64,000 nucleotides of DNA from Cercis canadensis (taxonomy: Eukaryota; Streptophyta; Magnoliopsida; Fabales; Fabaceae): NCBI GenBank assembly GCA_003255065.1, contig QAOA01007010.1, positions 62,001 through 126,000 of the forward strand, in the 5' to 3' direction. Positions 50,274-62,519 of this stretch are shown piece by piece (within the stretch, counting starts at the first letter, position 1; each line of letters starts with the position of its first letter). The notes under the pieces are model-generated. The model did no database searches and was not told where the DNA came from. It worked only from the letters and a program-made list of their open reading frames with translations. The position numbers and the translations under genes were made by a program.

Positions 50274-50654
50274 AAGAGAAATTATAAGATAATGAAACAA
50301 TATATAATGCACTGAGAGAAATTAAGATCCCAAAAACTGTGATCTGAAAAGAAAAAACACCAAATCCAACCTTTTGCTGGGTATGATTTCCGAACAAAAA
50401 TGAAATGAAATGACAGTTATGAGAATAATTCAAGACAGGTTATAAGAGGAGAAGGTTCTGTCCATAGCCATGCAACTTGCTAGGGCTTTGAAGCTTTTGT
50501 GTTAAAAAGGACTCAAGAACAGACAAGATTGACACCTACCCATAATTTTTCAGATGAAAACCCAAACAAGATCTGAGGATATAAACAAGATTTTGAGATG
50601 TCAAAGTACTAGTCCTTTTATTAAAAAAGAAAGGATATAAGATTAAGACCCTTC

Positions 50655-50690
50655 TTCCAGCTCTTCTCTCTCTCTCACTCTCTGTCTTTC
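50655..50690 (-). promoter_or_regulatory. GA-rich stretch upstream of AGL11
   Basis: On the minus strand it reads GACAGAGAGTGAGAGAGAGA. Arabidopsis STK is regulated through GA-rich elements bound by BPC proteins upstream of its coding start. A second GA run is at 51366-51405. Function here is inferred by analogy only. Confidence 0.4.
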
Positions 50691-52385
50691 TGTACTGTGC
50701 TTTTTTGGCTCGTTCATGAAAACCCTCTTAAGCCCAGAAAGACTTGGAAAGTAAAAGTGCATCCTGTGAAGAAAACTGAAGACCCTTTTGGTTTAATTTA
50801 AAAATATGTATGTACAAACACAAGAATGATCAGATTCAGAGACCCTTTCCCTTTAACATAAATTCTTTCTCTCTTCTTTTAAAGATTTTTGTCTCGAAAA
50901 ATGCTCAAAGTTAAGAAAACAAGCTGAAGAAAGTCTTGAAAAATGAAGCAACGGTATTAGCTCAGAAAACCCATAACACCTTCTTCATTGCTTTTTTTCT
51001 TTTTCTGGAAAGACACTTCATTGATGAGAAGATGGAGTGAAAGAGAAAACAAGAATTAAAAAAAGCAGTAAGAAAAAGAAGATCGTCAAGCCAGAAAAAA
51101 AGAAGATTCTATATGTCTGGCAACAGATCTATATGATGAAACTCTTAGATACGAAACTGAACCATGAGTTTGTTCTTTCACGAGGGTTTATATGAAAATA
51201 AAATTCAACTACAGACCTGGCTTTTGGCTCTCTCTCCGGCTACTTCAGCTTTCGGAAAAATTACTAATCCCAAAGAAACCAAACTGCACTATAGCCTTTC
51301 TTCCACTTCTATCTCTCCCTATTTATAGCTCTTTCTTTCTTTGTATATCTTCGAAATTAGTGCATGAGAGAGAGAGAGAAAGCCAGAGAGAGAAACTGAT
51401 AGAGAAAATGACTTGGAATGGGTTTTTCCAAAAGCTCCTACACGACGTGGTAGTTTAAGCTAAATAATGCATCTTTTCCAGGTGCAAATTCGCACCATAT
51501 ACAGCAATTTTTTCTTTTGTTTAATTTTTTATCATAACGTTCAAATGACTAATAGGCCCTTGCAGAGAATCTATCTTTTTCCATGTCAGAAATTGCAGCT
51601 AGTGCGAAAATATGCACCATGAATCTAATGAGTCGAGTTTGAATGAATTGGCAAGGTGATCTATGGGTGGGAGAACCAAAATATGAGTGGTTACGTAATT
51701 AAAAGAAGATTAGGGTTTGGTGCTGTCCTCGTATTTCTGCACTTGTACGGAAAAAAAAGATTGAAGACCGAGATAAAGAATCAACAACAATATTTAGTCA
51801 TTTGATGTCTTGCTGTCTCATTAATGCAAGCCATTGATTCTAATAAAGGGTTTATTTGTATACAAGTTTTGTATTGTTAGCTATTTGTATATATAGAAGT
51901 TGATACACTTGTGAGACCAAATTTAAACTTATGTAATTCATGGCCAAAAATTCTAATTTTTTTCGTTTTTTTTTGGCTGAAACAGGCTTTTAACTTTATA
52001 AGTTTCTTCTAGTTTATTATTTTTTATATATTTTATAGGGGTGAATAAAAAATGATCATTAATAATATTTATTTTTTATATTACTTTTTTTAATCCATTT
52101 ATATTTTTGTTCTGTTTTTCATCTCTAAATAGAACACATCTTATAGTATTTATGTGTTTTTTTTTCAAGATTTAAAGATTAAAAATTGGAGACATTACTT
52201 AGAAAACAAAATAATACATCTAAGAGCTTGTTTTTTGTTTTATCCTTTGAAGGCTACATTATAGGGGTAATTTATCTCTCTATCTCTAACTCAAATCCAT
52301 ACTAACTATAAGGGATGAAGAAAGAGTATTGGTTTAATTTAAATTTGACCAAATGATATGTACCACTAAAATAATAAGAAGATAC
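50691..52385. other. Upstream region of the AGL11-like gene and intergenic DNA
   Basis: Probably contains promoter and leader to about 51500, including the GA run at 51366-51405. AT-rich beyond. The plus-strand reading at 51192-51458 has no recognisable domain. Confidence 0.4.
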
Positions 52386-52479
52386 CAAAAAACTAGTGGC
52401 CCAATAGTACTAAAGTAGTTCTCAAGTTTGTAGATTTCGTGGTCAAACTCAAAATTATAGTCAAAGTACCCAAAAAAAT
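52386..52479 (+). mobile_element. Short tRNA-derived SINE, copy 5
   Basis: AGTGGCCCAATAGTACTAAAG (box A-like), then GTGGTCAAACTCAAAATTATAG and AAGTACCCAAAAAAA. A MITE inserted into its A tail at 52480. Confidence 0.72.
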
Positions 52480-52735
52480 GAGTAAATTTTTTTTTTTTTT
52501 GTCTTTGAATTATTTCTCAAATATCACTTTAGTCATTGATTTATTTTTTATGTGACTTTAATCTTCGAATAATCATATTTCTCGCCAAATCAATCATCCA
52601 TATAAAAAAATGACCACTTAAATGACTGATTTAGTGGGTAAAGTGATTATTTGAGAACTAAAATAACACTAAAAATAAATCAAATATTAAAGTGACATTT
52701 GAAAAATAATTTAAAGAAAAAAATATATTTAACTC
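52480..52735. mobile_element. GAGT-family foldback MITE, member 2
   Basis: The ends are GAGTAAATTTTT and ATATTTAACTC, with inverted arms containing ATCACTTTAGTCATTGATTT. It lies between two A runs, as expected if it inserted in the SINE tail. Confidence 0.75.
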
Positions 52736-54919
52736 AAAAAAAAATCATAAGAAGATATTTATATTTCATAACATTATTGGATGTATTTCCTAACTCTAAA
52801 GGACTATAGTAACACTTCAAGATACATTGGGATAAAGAACAAAGAAATACTATTGATTTGTCTCAAAATACTGCCGCATGCGATCATTTTTATGAAATGA
52901 TATGGCAAGATATAAAATTAAACCCATGAATTTATGATTTCTTTTATAGAATTAAATTCAAATAAATCAAGACTTATTCTATTACTTCAGACTTCTTCTT
53001 TTAAGGATTATACTCACCAAAAATAGGTTGTCCATGAATTCATCACCCTCATTATATCCTCTGTCATGCCCAATGCATAAGTTACTAATTTTCTTTTGTT
53101 ATTGCAATCAAGTGGTGTCCGAGCCAAGTTCACACACCTTAACTAGTCTACCTCTTCAGTCTAGTCAAAAGGCAGGTCATGCCAAAGGCTATGGGATTCA
53201 AAAAAAAAAAAAAAATCATGTGGCCTTGTCCCAAGAAATTGGTCATGACTATTGAGCTATGACTAAAATCATATTTTGATCCCTCATTTATTGAGGCGCT
53301 ATCAATTTCATCCTTTAGTACAAAGTCTTATCATTTTAGTCCCTTACTTAACATAATAAGTCTTTGTACTAAGGAACAAAATTGATAAAGTCTCCATAAA
53401 TGAATGACGAAAATAAGATTTTAGTCATTGAACTACTAAATACGCATATGTTAATTTCAGTGCACACAAGGAAGAGTGTTTGCATATCTCCACGTTGATT
53501 TGACTTGCCCTTTGTCTCCCAACGGTAATACTACAGGACTAATTAACCCTATGAGTTAATAATTCCAAAATACAAAATATTGATCTGTACAAATACTGCG
53601 TTGATCTATAAAATCTTGTTGCCCCTTTCTGAAGAAATATCTAGCTTCGCATGTGCTTGCTAGCTAGCACTATGATCGACATCTTCTTGCATCAAATATG
53701 CAATTCGCATGAAAATATAGTTTAGCATTAAGTACACCATTCGACAAGCTAGAGAAAAATCTATAGATAGAGGAATTCTAAAGAAAAAAATTAGAAACAA
53801 GGAATATTAGAGAGAGAGACAAGAGAAGCTATAGAGAAAAAAAGAAAAAGAAAACTAGCAACAGGAAAAGGTAAAGAGAAAAACAAAAAGACGTGGAAAG
53901 CATGGGAAAATTGATATGAATAAGATAGTCATTTTTTTTTTTTTTTTAATTTTTCATCATTCAATTCCTATGAGAATATGAGATCCTACCCCTCTAGATG
54001 GGAATCACATTCCCACAAAAATGTGGGAATAAAGCTCACCTAAGAATAAAAGATACCTAAAAATAAATTTTTCATCTGAATGTTAAGCATGAGAATTTTA
54101 TGTTCCTGAATATACATTCTTTAGAATAATAAAGGATTTTTATGTATCAAACATGTTCAATCAAATGTGCTATAGTAATTTTTACTATCCCCTTGCCTTG
54201 GCTATACAAATACACCCCTTTATAGTTTTGGCTTTTGTGGAATTGAAGACATACCAAAGAGTATATATGGACATTAAAAACCTTGGAGTCGCTCTTGTTA
54301 GAATGGATTTATCGGTTACTGCTCTTGTTCCAAGCGGGGATTAATCCCACACCCAATGGATGGGGATAACCTAGATGTAAACTGAAATTTTATAAGAAAA
54401 TTTTATAAGGCATTACTGGCTAGGTTATGTTAGACCTAAAGACAATGTGCACATAGAATGTCTTACCAACGAATTCTCATAGTCTCATACCCAAACTATT
54501 GATTGAGGAGTCAAAGTTTTTTTGCGCTAAACCTAGTGCCCGTTGGCATAAAAAAATAATTTTCATTATATACATTTGTCAACTCTAGCTACTTGATTTC
54601 TTTTGGCATTTTAAGTTTTGTTATGATAAATTGATTCTATTTACCTACATATTTATTTAAAATTTTGACAAAAAGTATTAATTATCCTTATTGAATATTG
54701 TGCAATTTAGAAATTAGCAAATTATGCTAATGCTATTGTTTATTCTTTTAAAGAAAATTAAATTACTAATAGGGAGATAGTTGATATTACATACTGAACT
54801 TTGAATTAATTAGCTTGAAAGTATTCAAATTTAAATGAAACTCATTAGCTACAATTTGACCCGTGATTCAATGTTATCCCATTAATTATGTATTTTATTC
54901 TTCAAAGTTGACCATATAA

Positions 54920-54920
<1 letters not shown>
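52736..54920. other. Intergenic AT-rich sequence
   Basis: No gene supported. T runs and GGGAAT-type MITE-like motifs lie around 53930-54060. The readings at 53028-53255 and 54153-54344 have no family resemblance. Confidence 0.4.
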
Positions 54921-54964
<44 letters not shown>

Positions 54965-55020
54965 ACTACGATTCTGAGTTCGAATGTAGAACTCACAGGC
55001 CTTAAAAACTAATGTGTGGT
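54921..55020 (-). mobile_element. (AT)n run followed by a truncated SINE, copy 6
   Basis: The (AT)n microsatellite at 54921-54960 is followed by TTTGACTACGATTCTGAGTTCGAATGTAGAACTCACAGG. This is the complement of the box B half of the eight-copy SINE family. The box A half is missing or unrecognisable. Confidence 0.6.
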
Positions 55021-55977
55021 TTGATTATGTTGGTTGAACCTAACATGTTGGTGTATGGATAAAGGTGATCATAAAATGAATGATTCAATTCATGGTCATA
55101 GTTGAGTCCTACCAGGAGCAATTTCTTGGTCACTCATTGTGTGGATTCCTTGCCTTGACTATACTTAGGAAGTGAATTAGTCAAAGTGCCCAAACATCAC
55201 CTAACTATAGTATATCCAATTAACAAAAAAATAAAAATTATGTCAATATATCCCACAGCTGACATCTCTGTTGTCCTTCAATTGTTTCATTCGTTCCTTG
55301 ACTCTAGGTCTATTTTCAAAGTCAACATGACACATTAACCCCCCCAACAGAAAAAAAANAAAAAAAAAAAGATCATGGGACTGTAGTGAAAAAGAAATGA
55401 TGTTTGCTGGTGTAAAAAAATTTTGGCCATACGAAGAAAGTTTAGGTGAATGAAATGTGAGTTTAACTAAACTTAAATTCTATTATATATACAGGTGTAG
55501 AGACTAGAAAGTGTGAATTTGCATGTGTATGAAAAAAATAACTCTTAATGACAAAAAAAAAAAAAAAAAACTCTTAGTAAAAATTACAAATTTGATGGGT
55601 AAAATGTATTGCCATTGGTAGCGTTTGACTTAATCAAATAGGGTTCAAATTGAAACTAAACAGAAATCAGTAGACAATTAGGTAATACTTTTAGGTTTTG
55701 ACCTCTCTAAATTTTTGTTTTTTTTTTTTAAACAAATATGAATAAGTAAGGGTTGTACCTATATATAGACTCGATAGGGATCATTGGGTCCATACTTAAT
55801 ACAACGAGCTATTTTCTTAATATTAAACCCACGGAACGAGCTTATTTTATGGACCCAACAAAAAATAATTGCCCAACCAACCAAGTTTGGAATGACTCAA
55901 ACCCTAGCCTTAAGTGAGGAAAGCAAGTGCTTATACCACTGTGAAGTTTGTAGAGCAAGGATATAAGGTTTATGTAA

Positions 55978-56275
55978 ATAAACAATCTCACCTAAAAGCT
56001 CAAGTAGTTGTTAGATAAAAGCTTATAAATAGTTTTATATTTAACACGCCCCGCGACATGTGAATGCCCTAAAGGGCTTGAAGTGTAGGTAAAACACATA
56101 CTCACTTATATCTTGTGTTAAAATTTTAATTTAATTGAGAAAGTGTAGACGGAAGAATTTGATCTCTTAACCGTTTGGTCAAAGAGATTTTGATACCATG
56201 TCAAGAAATCATCTCACCTAAAAGCTTAAACTATGATGAAGGTTCATGAATGGTTTTATATCTAACAGTCTAGAC
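55978..56275. repeat. Dispersed repeat with terminal direct repeats, copy B
   Basis: AATCTCACCTAAAAGCT and TTTTATATTTAACA at the start recur as ATCTCACCTAAAAGCTTAAA and TTTTATATCTAACA at the end, about 215 bp apart. The middle holds ACATGTGAATGCCCTAAAGGG and CTTAACCGTTTGGTCAAAGAG. Same family as 49150-49375. Confidence 0.65.
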
Positions 56276-56361
56276 ACAACATTGTGAAAGAGAATATATT
56301 AACACAAATAAAAGGAAGACACTTGATAGAAGAGAGAATCAATGAAATACTTTTTTAAATA

Positions 56362-56594
56362 CAAAAATATTTTTCGTCCATGAATTATTTTTTAAATGTC
56401 ACTTTAGTCATTGATTTATTTTTTGTGTCACTTTAGTTTTCAAATAATCATTTTAAAATGATAATTCTTGGTGTTACGGAGGATTGATTTGGCAGGTAAT
56501 ATGATTATTCGAGGATTAAAGTGACACAAAAAATAAATTAAGAATTAGAGTGACATTTGAAAAATAATTCAAGAACAAAAAAAATATATTCTTA
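56362..56594. mobile_element. GAGT-family foldback MITE, member 3 (ends uncertain)
   Basis: TGTCACTTTAGTCATTGATTT on the left is mirrored by AATTAAGAATTAGAGTGACA on the right. The arms match members at 34588 and 52480. The terminal bases have decayed. Confidence 0.62.
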
Positions 56595-56599
56595 GTTGG

Positions 56600-56735
56600 A
56601 CCCCTTCTAGAAGGCCATTGGCGAGCATTTGTTGTCATTTAATCAAACAACTTAAAGGCCTCTTCGTCAATCTTCTCCATCGATGACCCACTTGCAACAA
56701 CATCAAATGGAGTTCTAATGGACTCATTCAAATCA
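56600..56735 (-). mobile_element. Gypsy-type gag remnant
   Basis: Minus-strand reading FDVVASGSSMEKIDEEAFKL, then F-D-stop and TTNARQWPSRR, resembles the gag motif of plant Ty3/gypsy elements (DAA.GGSLM.KT.DEAYELLE...WP..R). It has a stop and is very short. Confidence 0.5.
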
Positions 56736-58256
56736 TTATAAAAAGTTTAAATTTAAACTATATATATTTTTTTTGTATTTACTCAACATCTAAATCATAT
56801 GATTAGAGAATTTTATAAAATAATTATTGTACTTAATTTGCGTGTAGAAAAGAAATCAACCGACCAAGCATGATCCTTGTCAATAAAATTGTCATGGTTT
56901 CCTCAAACAATAGTTAATGATGGAAAACGATGTTCTTGCCAATCACCATCTATCTTTTTCTTCGCTTTGGATGCCAGCCATTGGCTTTGTTTCAAAGCCC
57001 ATCCTTGTCATATCATTTGAGCCCCACACTTCACCTTCACGTTGGTTCTCTGCATTTAATCTACCAGCAGATTTAGGTGTTTGGACTTTGCAGGAAATGA
57101 TATACAGTTTGGCAACAAGATGGTGTTGCCAATATCTAAAATTTCCTAACATAGTGCCGTCTTAATTGGTGTGCAATATATTAAGTTCTTGATGTGTACA
57201 TTTAATTGGCACCAAAAGATTAATCTTTTTTTTTTTTTTTATTTCACACTAAGTTTTGAATGGAGTCTTAAATCTGGGTGAGTCATCCCTAGCTTTAGGG
57301 GTCTCACGTTAAAGCACATATAGCTGTAATTTTGTGTAGAAAGTACTTTAAAAATCTCTAGTGTCAAAAAATTAATTTTTTATAATTAGAAGAAGATGAT
57401 GATTATTACTTAAAAAATATATTAGTGTTCCTTTTCTTATTGCATATAATTGCTTTTTCTTTTAATTTTTTCCTTTTGTAAAATTACACTACCCGTAATT
57501 TACACGTATTTTTAATTTTGTCGTTCTACTTTTAATTTGATCTATTAAGTATATTATCAATTATAATTTTTTAGTAAGGTCAAAAATTAAATGTAACCAT
57601 TAGAAAATTGACCATATTGAGTGCATATGTAGCATATTTTTTATAAGGAGGTTTTTTAGATTTTTTTATATGGGTGTGATATTTTATATTACATGAAAAT
57701 AGTAAATGTGTGAATGACATATGTAGTTAATAACCTCAAATCAACGGTTTTCAAGTTTATTTGAGATAATGAGATAAATTATATTTTGTATCCAGTAAAA
57801 TATGAAAATTACGTCTTGATGATAGATACTTGTCACGTCAATGTGATATAACATACCTATGTGATACCATAAAATTTCTATTTTTATAATAAAAATTATA
57901 AAATAATGGCATGGCATATCATATGGCATGTCAATCATACCACATGGCACGACATAGCAATATGTAGCACATCACATCATTATTTTTGAATTTTTATTTT
58001 AGTAGAGTATTATAAATTTTCAATAAGCTTATAATTAAACTTTTTTTTAATATCAGTACGAACAGGCTTAGTTAAACTCATGGTCTGTTAACTCAAGTTT
58101 CAGTTAGTTGTTGTAAAGTTTTAGTGTGCAAGCGAGAAATAATGTGGAAGGAAAAAGTGTACAGGTAGCAAAATTCCTTGCCCTATGCCAAATTGTCATT
58201 TTCTTCTAAGATAAATATAAAATAGGATAAATTGTAGTTAGATACTTCAAGATATC
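56736..58256. other. Intergenic AT-rich sequence
   Basis: No gene supported. 57900-57980 is rich in GGCATG/CATGCC-type motifs. The overlapping readings at 56917-57165 have no recognised domain. Confidence 0.4.
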
Positions 58257-58267
58257 AAAATTGATTT

Positions 58268-58368
58268 CATCACCAAATAGTCTGTGGCCGAGTAGTATTA
58301 GAGTCGTCCTTAAAACTTGTAGATTTTGTGTTCAAATTCAAAGTCATAGCTAAAGTACAAAAAAAAAA
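58268..58368 (+). mobile_element. Short tRNA-derived SINE, copy 7 (reference copy)
   Basis: CTGTGGCCGAGTAGTATTAGAG supplies box A, and TTTTGTGTTCAAATTCAAAG box B; a ~14-A tail follows AAGTAC. AAAATTGATTT is duplicated at 58257-58267 and 58369-58379. Total about 100 bp, with almost nothing beyond the tRNA-like part. Confidence 0.88.
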
Positions 58369-58729
58369 AAAATTGATTTGAGTAAGGTGACTTTTAAATA
58401 ATGTTATTTACACATTATTTAATGTCACACAATGTTACATTAGTATGATATTTTTTTAACTTAATTGTAATTTTAGTTTCACTATTTTTCCCAAATGAAC
58501 AATTCCATCCTCCCATTTTTTAAAAAATGAATTATTTGATTCTCATATTTTCCCATAACTTATAAACTTTTCTAGCCAAAAGGAACGAAACAGCTGGTGT
58601 GGCATAAAAGTTAATTTTTTATTGTTATGATCACTCAATTAAATCTCAATTATGAATATTATTTAAAAAAAAATGATGATTGCTATGCTACAATTATAAA
58701 AAAGAAAAAAAAAAATGAGAAGAAAGTGC

Positions 58730-59100
58730 TACCCTCATATCCAGTTAGGTGGGTTCTGATGAAACCCACCTAATGAATTTGATGTCATTACAAAGATTTT
58801 AAAAAATTGAGTCTTCCATTATGTGAAATAACACATAGTTTTTTATAAAATGTAAAAACGACACAATATAGAAAAAAGTGCCAAATTCTATTTTTTTTTG
58901 GTAAAAGTTAAATTTTTTGTTTAACATGTTTTCTTATATCATGTCGTACTTATATTTTATAAGGAATCGTGTTTTCTATCACATATTGTATGACTCAATT
59001 TTTTGAAATCTTCATAATTATAGCAAATTCGGTTTTTGGGTCCCATCAAAAATCCCCCAATAAGGAGGGTGGATAGGGCAAGCCCCTCTAAGAACGGGTG
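58730..59100. mobile_element. Foldback MITE, probable
   Basis: GATTTTAAAAAATTGAGTCTTCC on the left and GATTTCAAAAAATTGAGTCATAC as the complement of the right, continuing for ~60 bp. The outer ends are less similar. Confidence 0.6.
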
Positions 59101-59511
59101 TAGCTTAGTAAACACCTTAAAAAATTGAATTATTCAAAAAAGGTCTTTTGCACTGCTGAAAGAAATGGAGTAAGAAATTAACATCTTTAATGAAGGTGAT
59201 TGAGGGAGGCTTTTTTGCAGATCACAAATTTGGGGAGGCAAATTGGGGCTATCTACAGTTTTTTAAATTTTTGGTTTTCATCCTCAAATTTGCAATTGAT
59301 CTAAGGTCAACAGTTTTGGAGTTTTTAAGGTTCTAATGATACATACACAGCAATTCCTTTTTCTGCCTCTACCCCTTCATTTAATTTTCTTCTCTGGTTT
59401 CACCTTCAACCTCCATTAAGGTGTCAAATACAGTAGCTCTGTTTCTCACCGTCAACAATTCAAACCTCTACCACCACTACGAGCATTGCCATTTTTTACT
59501 GCAACTCTAAC

Positions 59512-60423
59512 GATGTCAAACAGGGCTGCCCGGTTTGGTTTGGGCTAACCAACTTGGCGGGTCGGGGGCTGAATTTTTTCTAGCTAGCCCAACCCTATAT
59601 AACTTTTTAAGGTTTAAATGTATTATCGATTGGACAAATTTTGAATTAAGTTTCTATAACTTTTTTTTTCCTCTCTTTTGGGGTCCTTTAGTACTAACAT
59701 GACAAACAACTTGTTTATGTGACAATAAAAAAAAGTTAACGTGTTGTCAAAGTGGTACAAAAGTTGTCATCTCATCAAATTTTAGCTCAAAAAAGTTGAT
59801 GAGGTGGCAATTTTTATACTATTTTGGTGTTACGTCAATTTCTTTTATTACCACATAGACAAGCCGTTTACCATGTTAATACTAAATTTACAGATTTATA
59901 ACTGGGGATGACGACAATGATTTAATTAAAAAAAATTTAAACTGTAAAGACCCCAAAAGAAGAAAAAAAAAAATACTATAAGAACCTGATTCAAAATTCG
60001 TTCAAATTACATAAACCTGCAATGTATTTAAACCTTTTTTTAAATTTATAAAAAAAAAAACTTAAAATTTTCGTAAATAATAACATTACACATAAAATTT
60101 AACCAAAATTTATAATTATAAATAACAAAATATATGCAATAATTAAAGAATTCAGCATACTAAAGTTTTTTATACCTAATATTTTTAACTCCATAAATTA
60201 TAAAATCTAATTCAATTTTTTAAATTTTTTTTCACCATTTAGTTAATGTATTTTTTTTTGTGTTAAAAATAAAATAAAATAATAATAATTCGGGCAAACT
60301 GAGCCTACCAAAATCAAGTTAGGCCTAAAAAGACCGAATTTTTCTAAGCTAGAATTTGAAGGGCCAACCTATTGTGCAAGTTATACGGAACAATTTATGG
60401 GCCAAGCCCATTTTGACAACCAT
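59512..60423. mobile_element. Non-autonomous hAT element with a nested MITE
   Basis: ACTCTAAC (8 bp) is duplicated exactly at 59504-59511 and 60424-60431. The ends share TGTCAAA: GATGTCAAACAGGGC on the left and ATGGTTGTCAAAATGGGC as the complement of the right. It belongs to the same broad type as 2134-2686. Most of the inner 424 bp is a foldback element (59611-60034). Confidence 0.82.
59611..60034. mobile_element. Foldback MITE nested in the hAT element
   Basis: GGTTTAAATG at the left and GGTTTAAATAC as the complement of the right; the arms run nearly to the centre (AGTACTAACATGACAAACAAC against AGTATTAACATGGTAAACGGC). The flanks ACTTTTTAA and TTTTTTTAA match 7 of 9. A Mutator-type origin is likely. 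Confidence 0.75.
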
Positions 60424-60474
60424 ACTCTAACAATTTGCAAGGTTTAAGGAGATATATACCTCTATTATGTTGAG

Positions 60475-60543
60475 CTTTTTTTTTTTTTTTTTTTAATAAA
60501 AATAACATANTTTTTTTTTTTTTTTTTTAATAAAAATAACATA
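60475..60543. repeat. Duplicated T-run segment flanking an N, probable assembly artefact
   Basis: An 18-20 T run plus AATAAAAATAACATA occurs on both sides of the N at 60510. The same happens with GCCC plus T run around 21464. This fits a collapsed or unclosed gap joined with overlapping ends left in. Confidence 0.8.
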
Positions 60544-62088
60544 TTTAGGAATTAGGCAGTAATTGGGTGATCAATAAAAAAAAAATTATGCCACATCAGC
60601 TATTTCGTTTGCTTTTGGACAGAGAATAGAGGGAGGGACTAAATGAGCTACTTATGGGAAAATAGGATAATTAAATAGTTTATTTTAAAAATAGGAGAGT
60701 GAATTGTTCATTTGAGCAAAATAGCGGAGTTAAAATTACAAGTAAGCCTTTTTCCTTTTTTCTTTTTATCTTCTATTTATATCTCTTTTGATACTATGTC
60801 ACACTATTAAAATTGGTACAATTTAAACTTTACTAGATTTTTTTTTTGTCATTAGATAAATATAACTAAATTTTCTAGCTAAAAACATAAGAGGATAAGA
60901 ATTTGATCCTAGAAAAAGTTTCTGAAAGATTTATGGATTAATTGTGCTATTTATACTTGTGTAAATTTTACTAGATTTACTTAAATTTTTTTATTTTTTT
61001 TGGACTAATTTAATAAAAATTCTATAATACTATATATGTATACTATACAACACTAACATAACAAGTATACGTAATTTTTATATTTTATTTGATATAAAAT
61101 TAATTTATCTTATTTTTTAAAAAAAATTAATTTATACACATATCATTCATACATTAACTATTCTTATTTAATATAATATATAACAAAATATTTAAAAAAC
61201 CTCCATAACTTAATTATGCGAACTCAGTTATTAACAAAGACATTTATATAACTTAAGAACATTTCCCAAAACATTATTTTATCGGCCTATTCAATTACTA
61301 GCTCCTGGCGTGGCCCATGAAAGCCCAAAGACCAGTGGGGTTGCCAAAGTTAACCCGCAAATAAGCCCATTTAAATAAAAAAATCATGTTAAGCAAAGTG
61401 GGGCAGGCCATGTTGGCCCCCATTTTATGTACTATGTAACTTTGTTTTATTTAAAGTTTATGTTCTATGATGTAGATTTTTATTTTTGTTAAGTTTTTCT
61501 TTTCTTCAAGTTTTAACCCATTGCATTCTCATATTTCAACTTATTTTAACTATATTTATTGGCTAATTTTTCGGTATCACTTTTGGTATTGATACCACAA
61601 ACATAAATAACGAGTAGAATGATCTAAACAGTATATTTTATAGATCTCACATATTTATTAAGTAAAATAAATAATAAAAATCATTTTAGTTTTCAATTTT
61701 ATTTATAATATTGGTATCACTTATGGTTGTGGTACTGAATTATTAACCATACTTATTAGATATCTTAAGGTTAAAACAAATTCTTATATAATTACAAGTC
61801 TGTTAGCTTCATTGATTAATTTTTTTTTCGGTAATCAAAAGTTTCAGGTGAAGAGAGACTACCCATTTCGAGGCCATGGTATGCCACATGTCATATTATT
61901 CTAATTAATTACTTTGTGACCATGATTATGATGCATATCGCATACAATTACTTAATTATACATGTAATTATCACGTGTTAATTATATGTGATTATTCTAA
62001 TAGATATAAAATTATCATATTAATTTTATGCAATTAATTGTATGATCATTGAAATTTATAAATGGAGTCAACACACTCAAGATATGTC
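60544..62088. other. Intergenic AT-rich sequence
   Basis: No gene or clear element seen apart from T/A runs. Confidence 0.4.
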
Positions 62089-62097
62089 ATATGTCCA

Positions 62098-62256
62098 TCT
62101 GGTAAATAGGTGTTCTAGCCTAACCAAGGGTCTCGGGTTCGAGCTATTGGGTATGCAGTTGCGTCTGTTGGGAGAGCTTTGCCGTCTTTGTGGTCCTTCC
62201 CGACTTAAAACCGGATTAGTCAGGCGAAGCCCAAACACCGATGGGAAATCAAAAAA
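62098..62256 (+). mobile_element. tRNA-derived SINE of a third type
   Basis: Contains CCTAACCAAGGGTCTCGGGTTCGAGC, a strong pol III box B, followed by a conserved body (TTGCGTCTGTTGGGAGAGC, AAACCGGATTAGTC, GGGAAATCAAAAAA). ATATGTCCA is duplicated at 62089-62097 and 62257-62265. The head is weak, so it may be slightly 5'-truncated. Both strands read open by chance. Confidence 0.85.
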
Positions 62257-62519
62257 ATATGTCCACACCTAAATATCTATCTCTTTTATACTCACATGAT
62301 AATGAGTGTTTTTTCTACACTTCCTACAGCTCTTAAAACAACTATAGAACTATCACTTCTCCAATTGAAATGATATGACATTTGTGACACCAAATATAAT
62401 ATGTTGCAACCTCGATCACAATTTGAGAAATTTGAATCACTTTCGACATTTCTCTAGATGAGCGTCTAATTCCGTGAACAACATGCTTACTAGACCAATT
62501 TGTAATTCAAAATTTTTAA

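Noticed and set aside
56917..57165. 82-codon plus and 69-codon minus readings
   Set aside because: Neither shows a recognised motif; isolated in AT-rich DNA.
62042..62272. Open readings on both strands over 62042-62272
   Set aside because: They lie within a SINE with clear target duplication.
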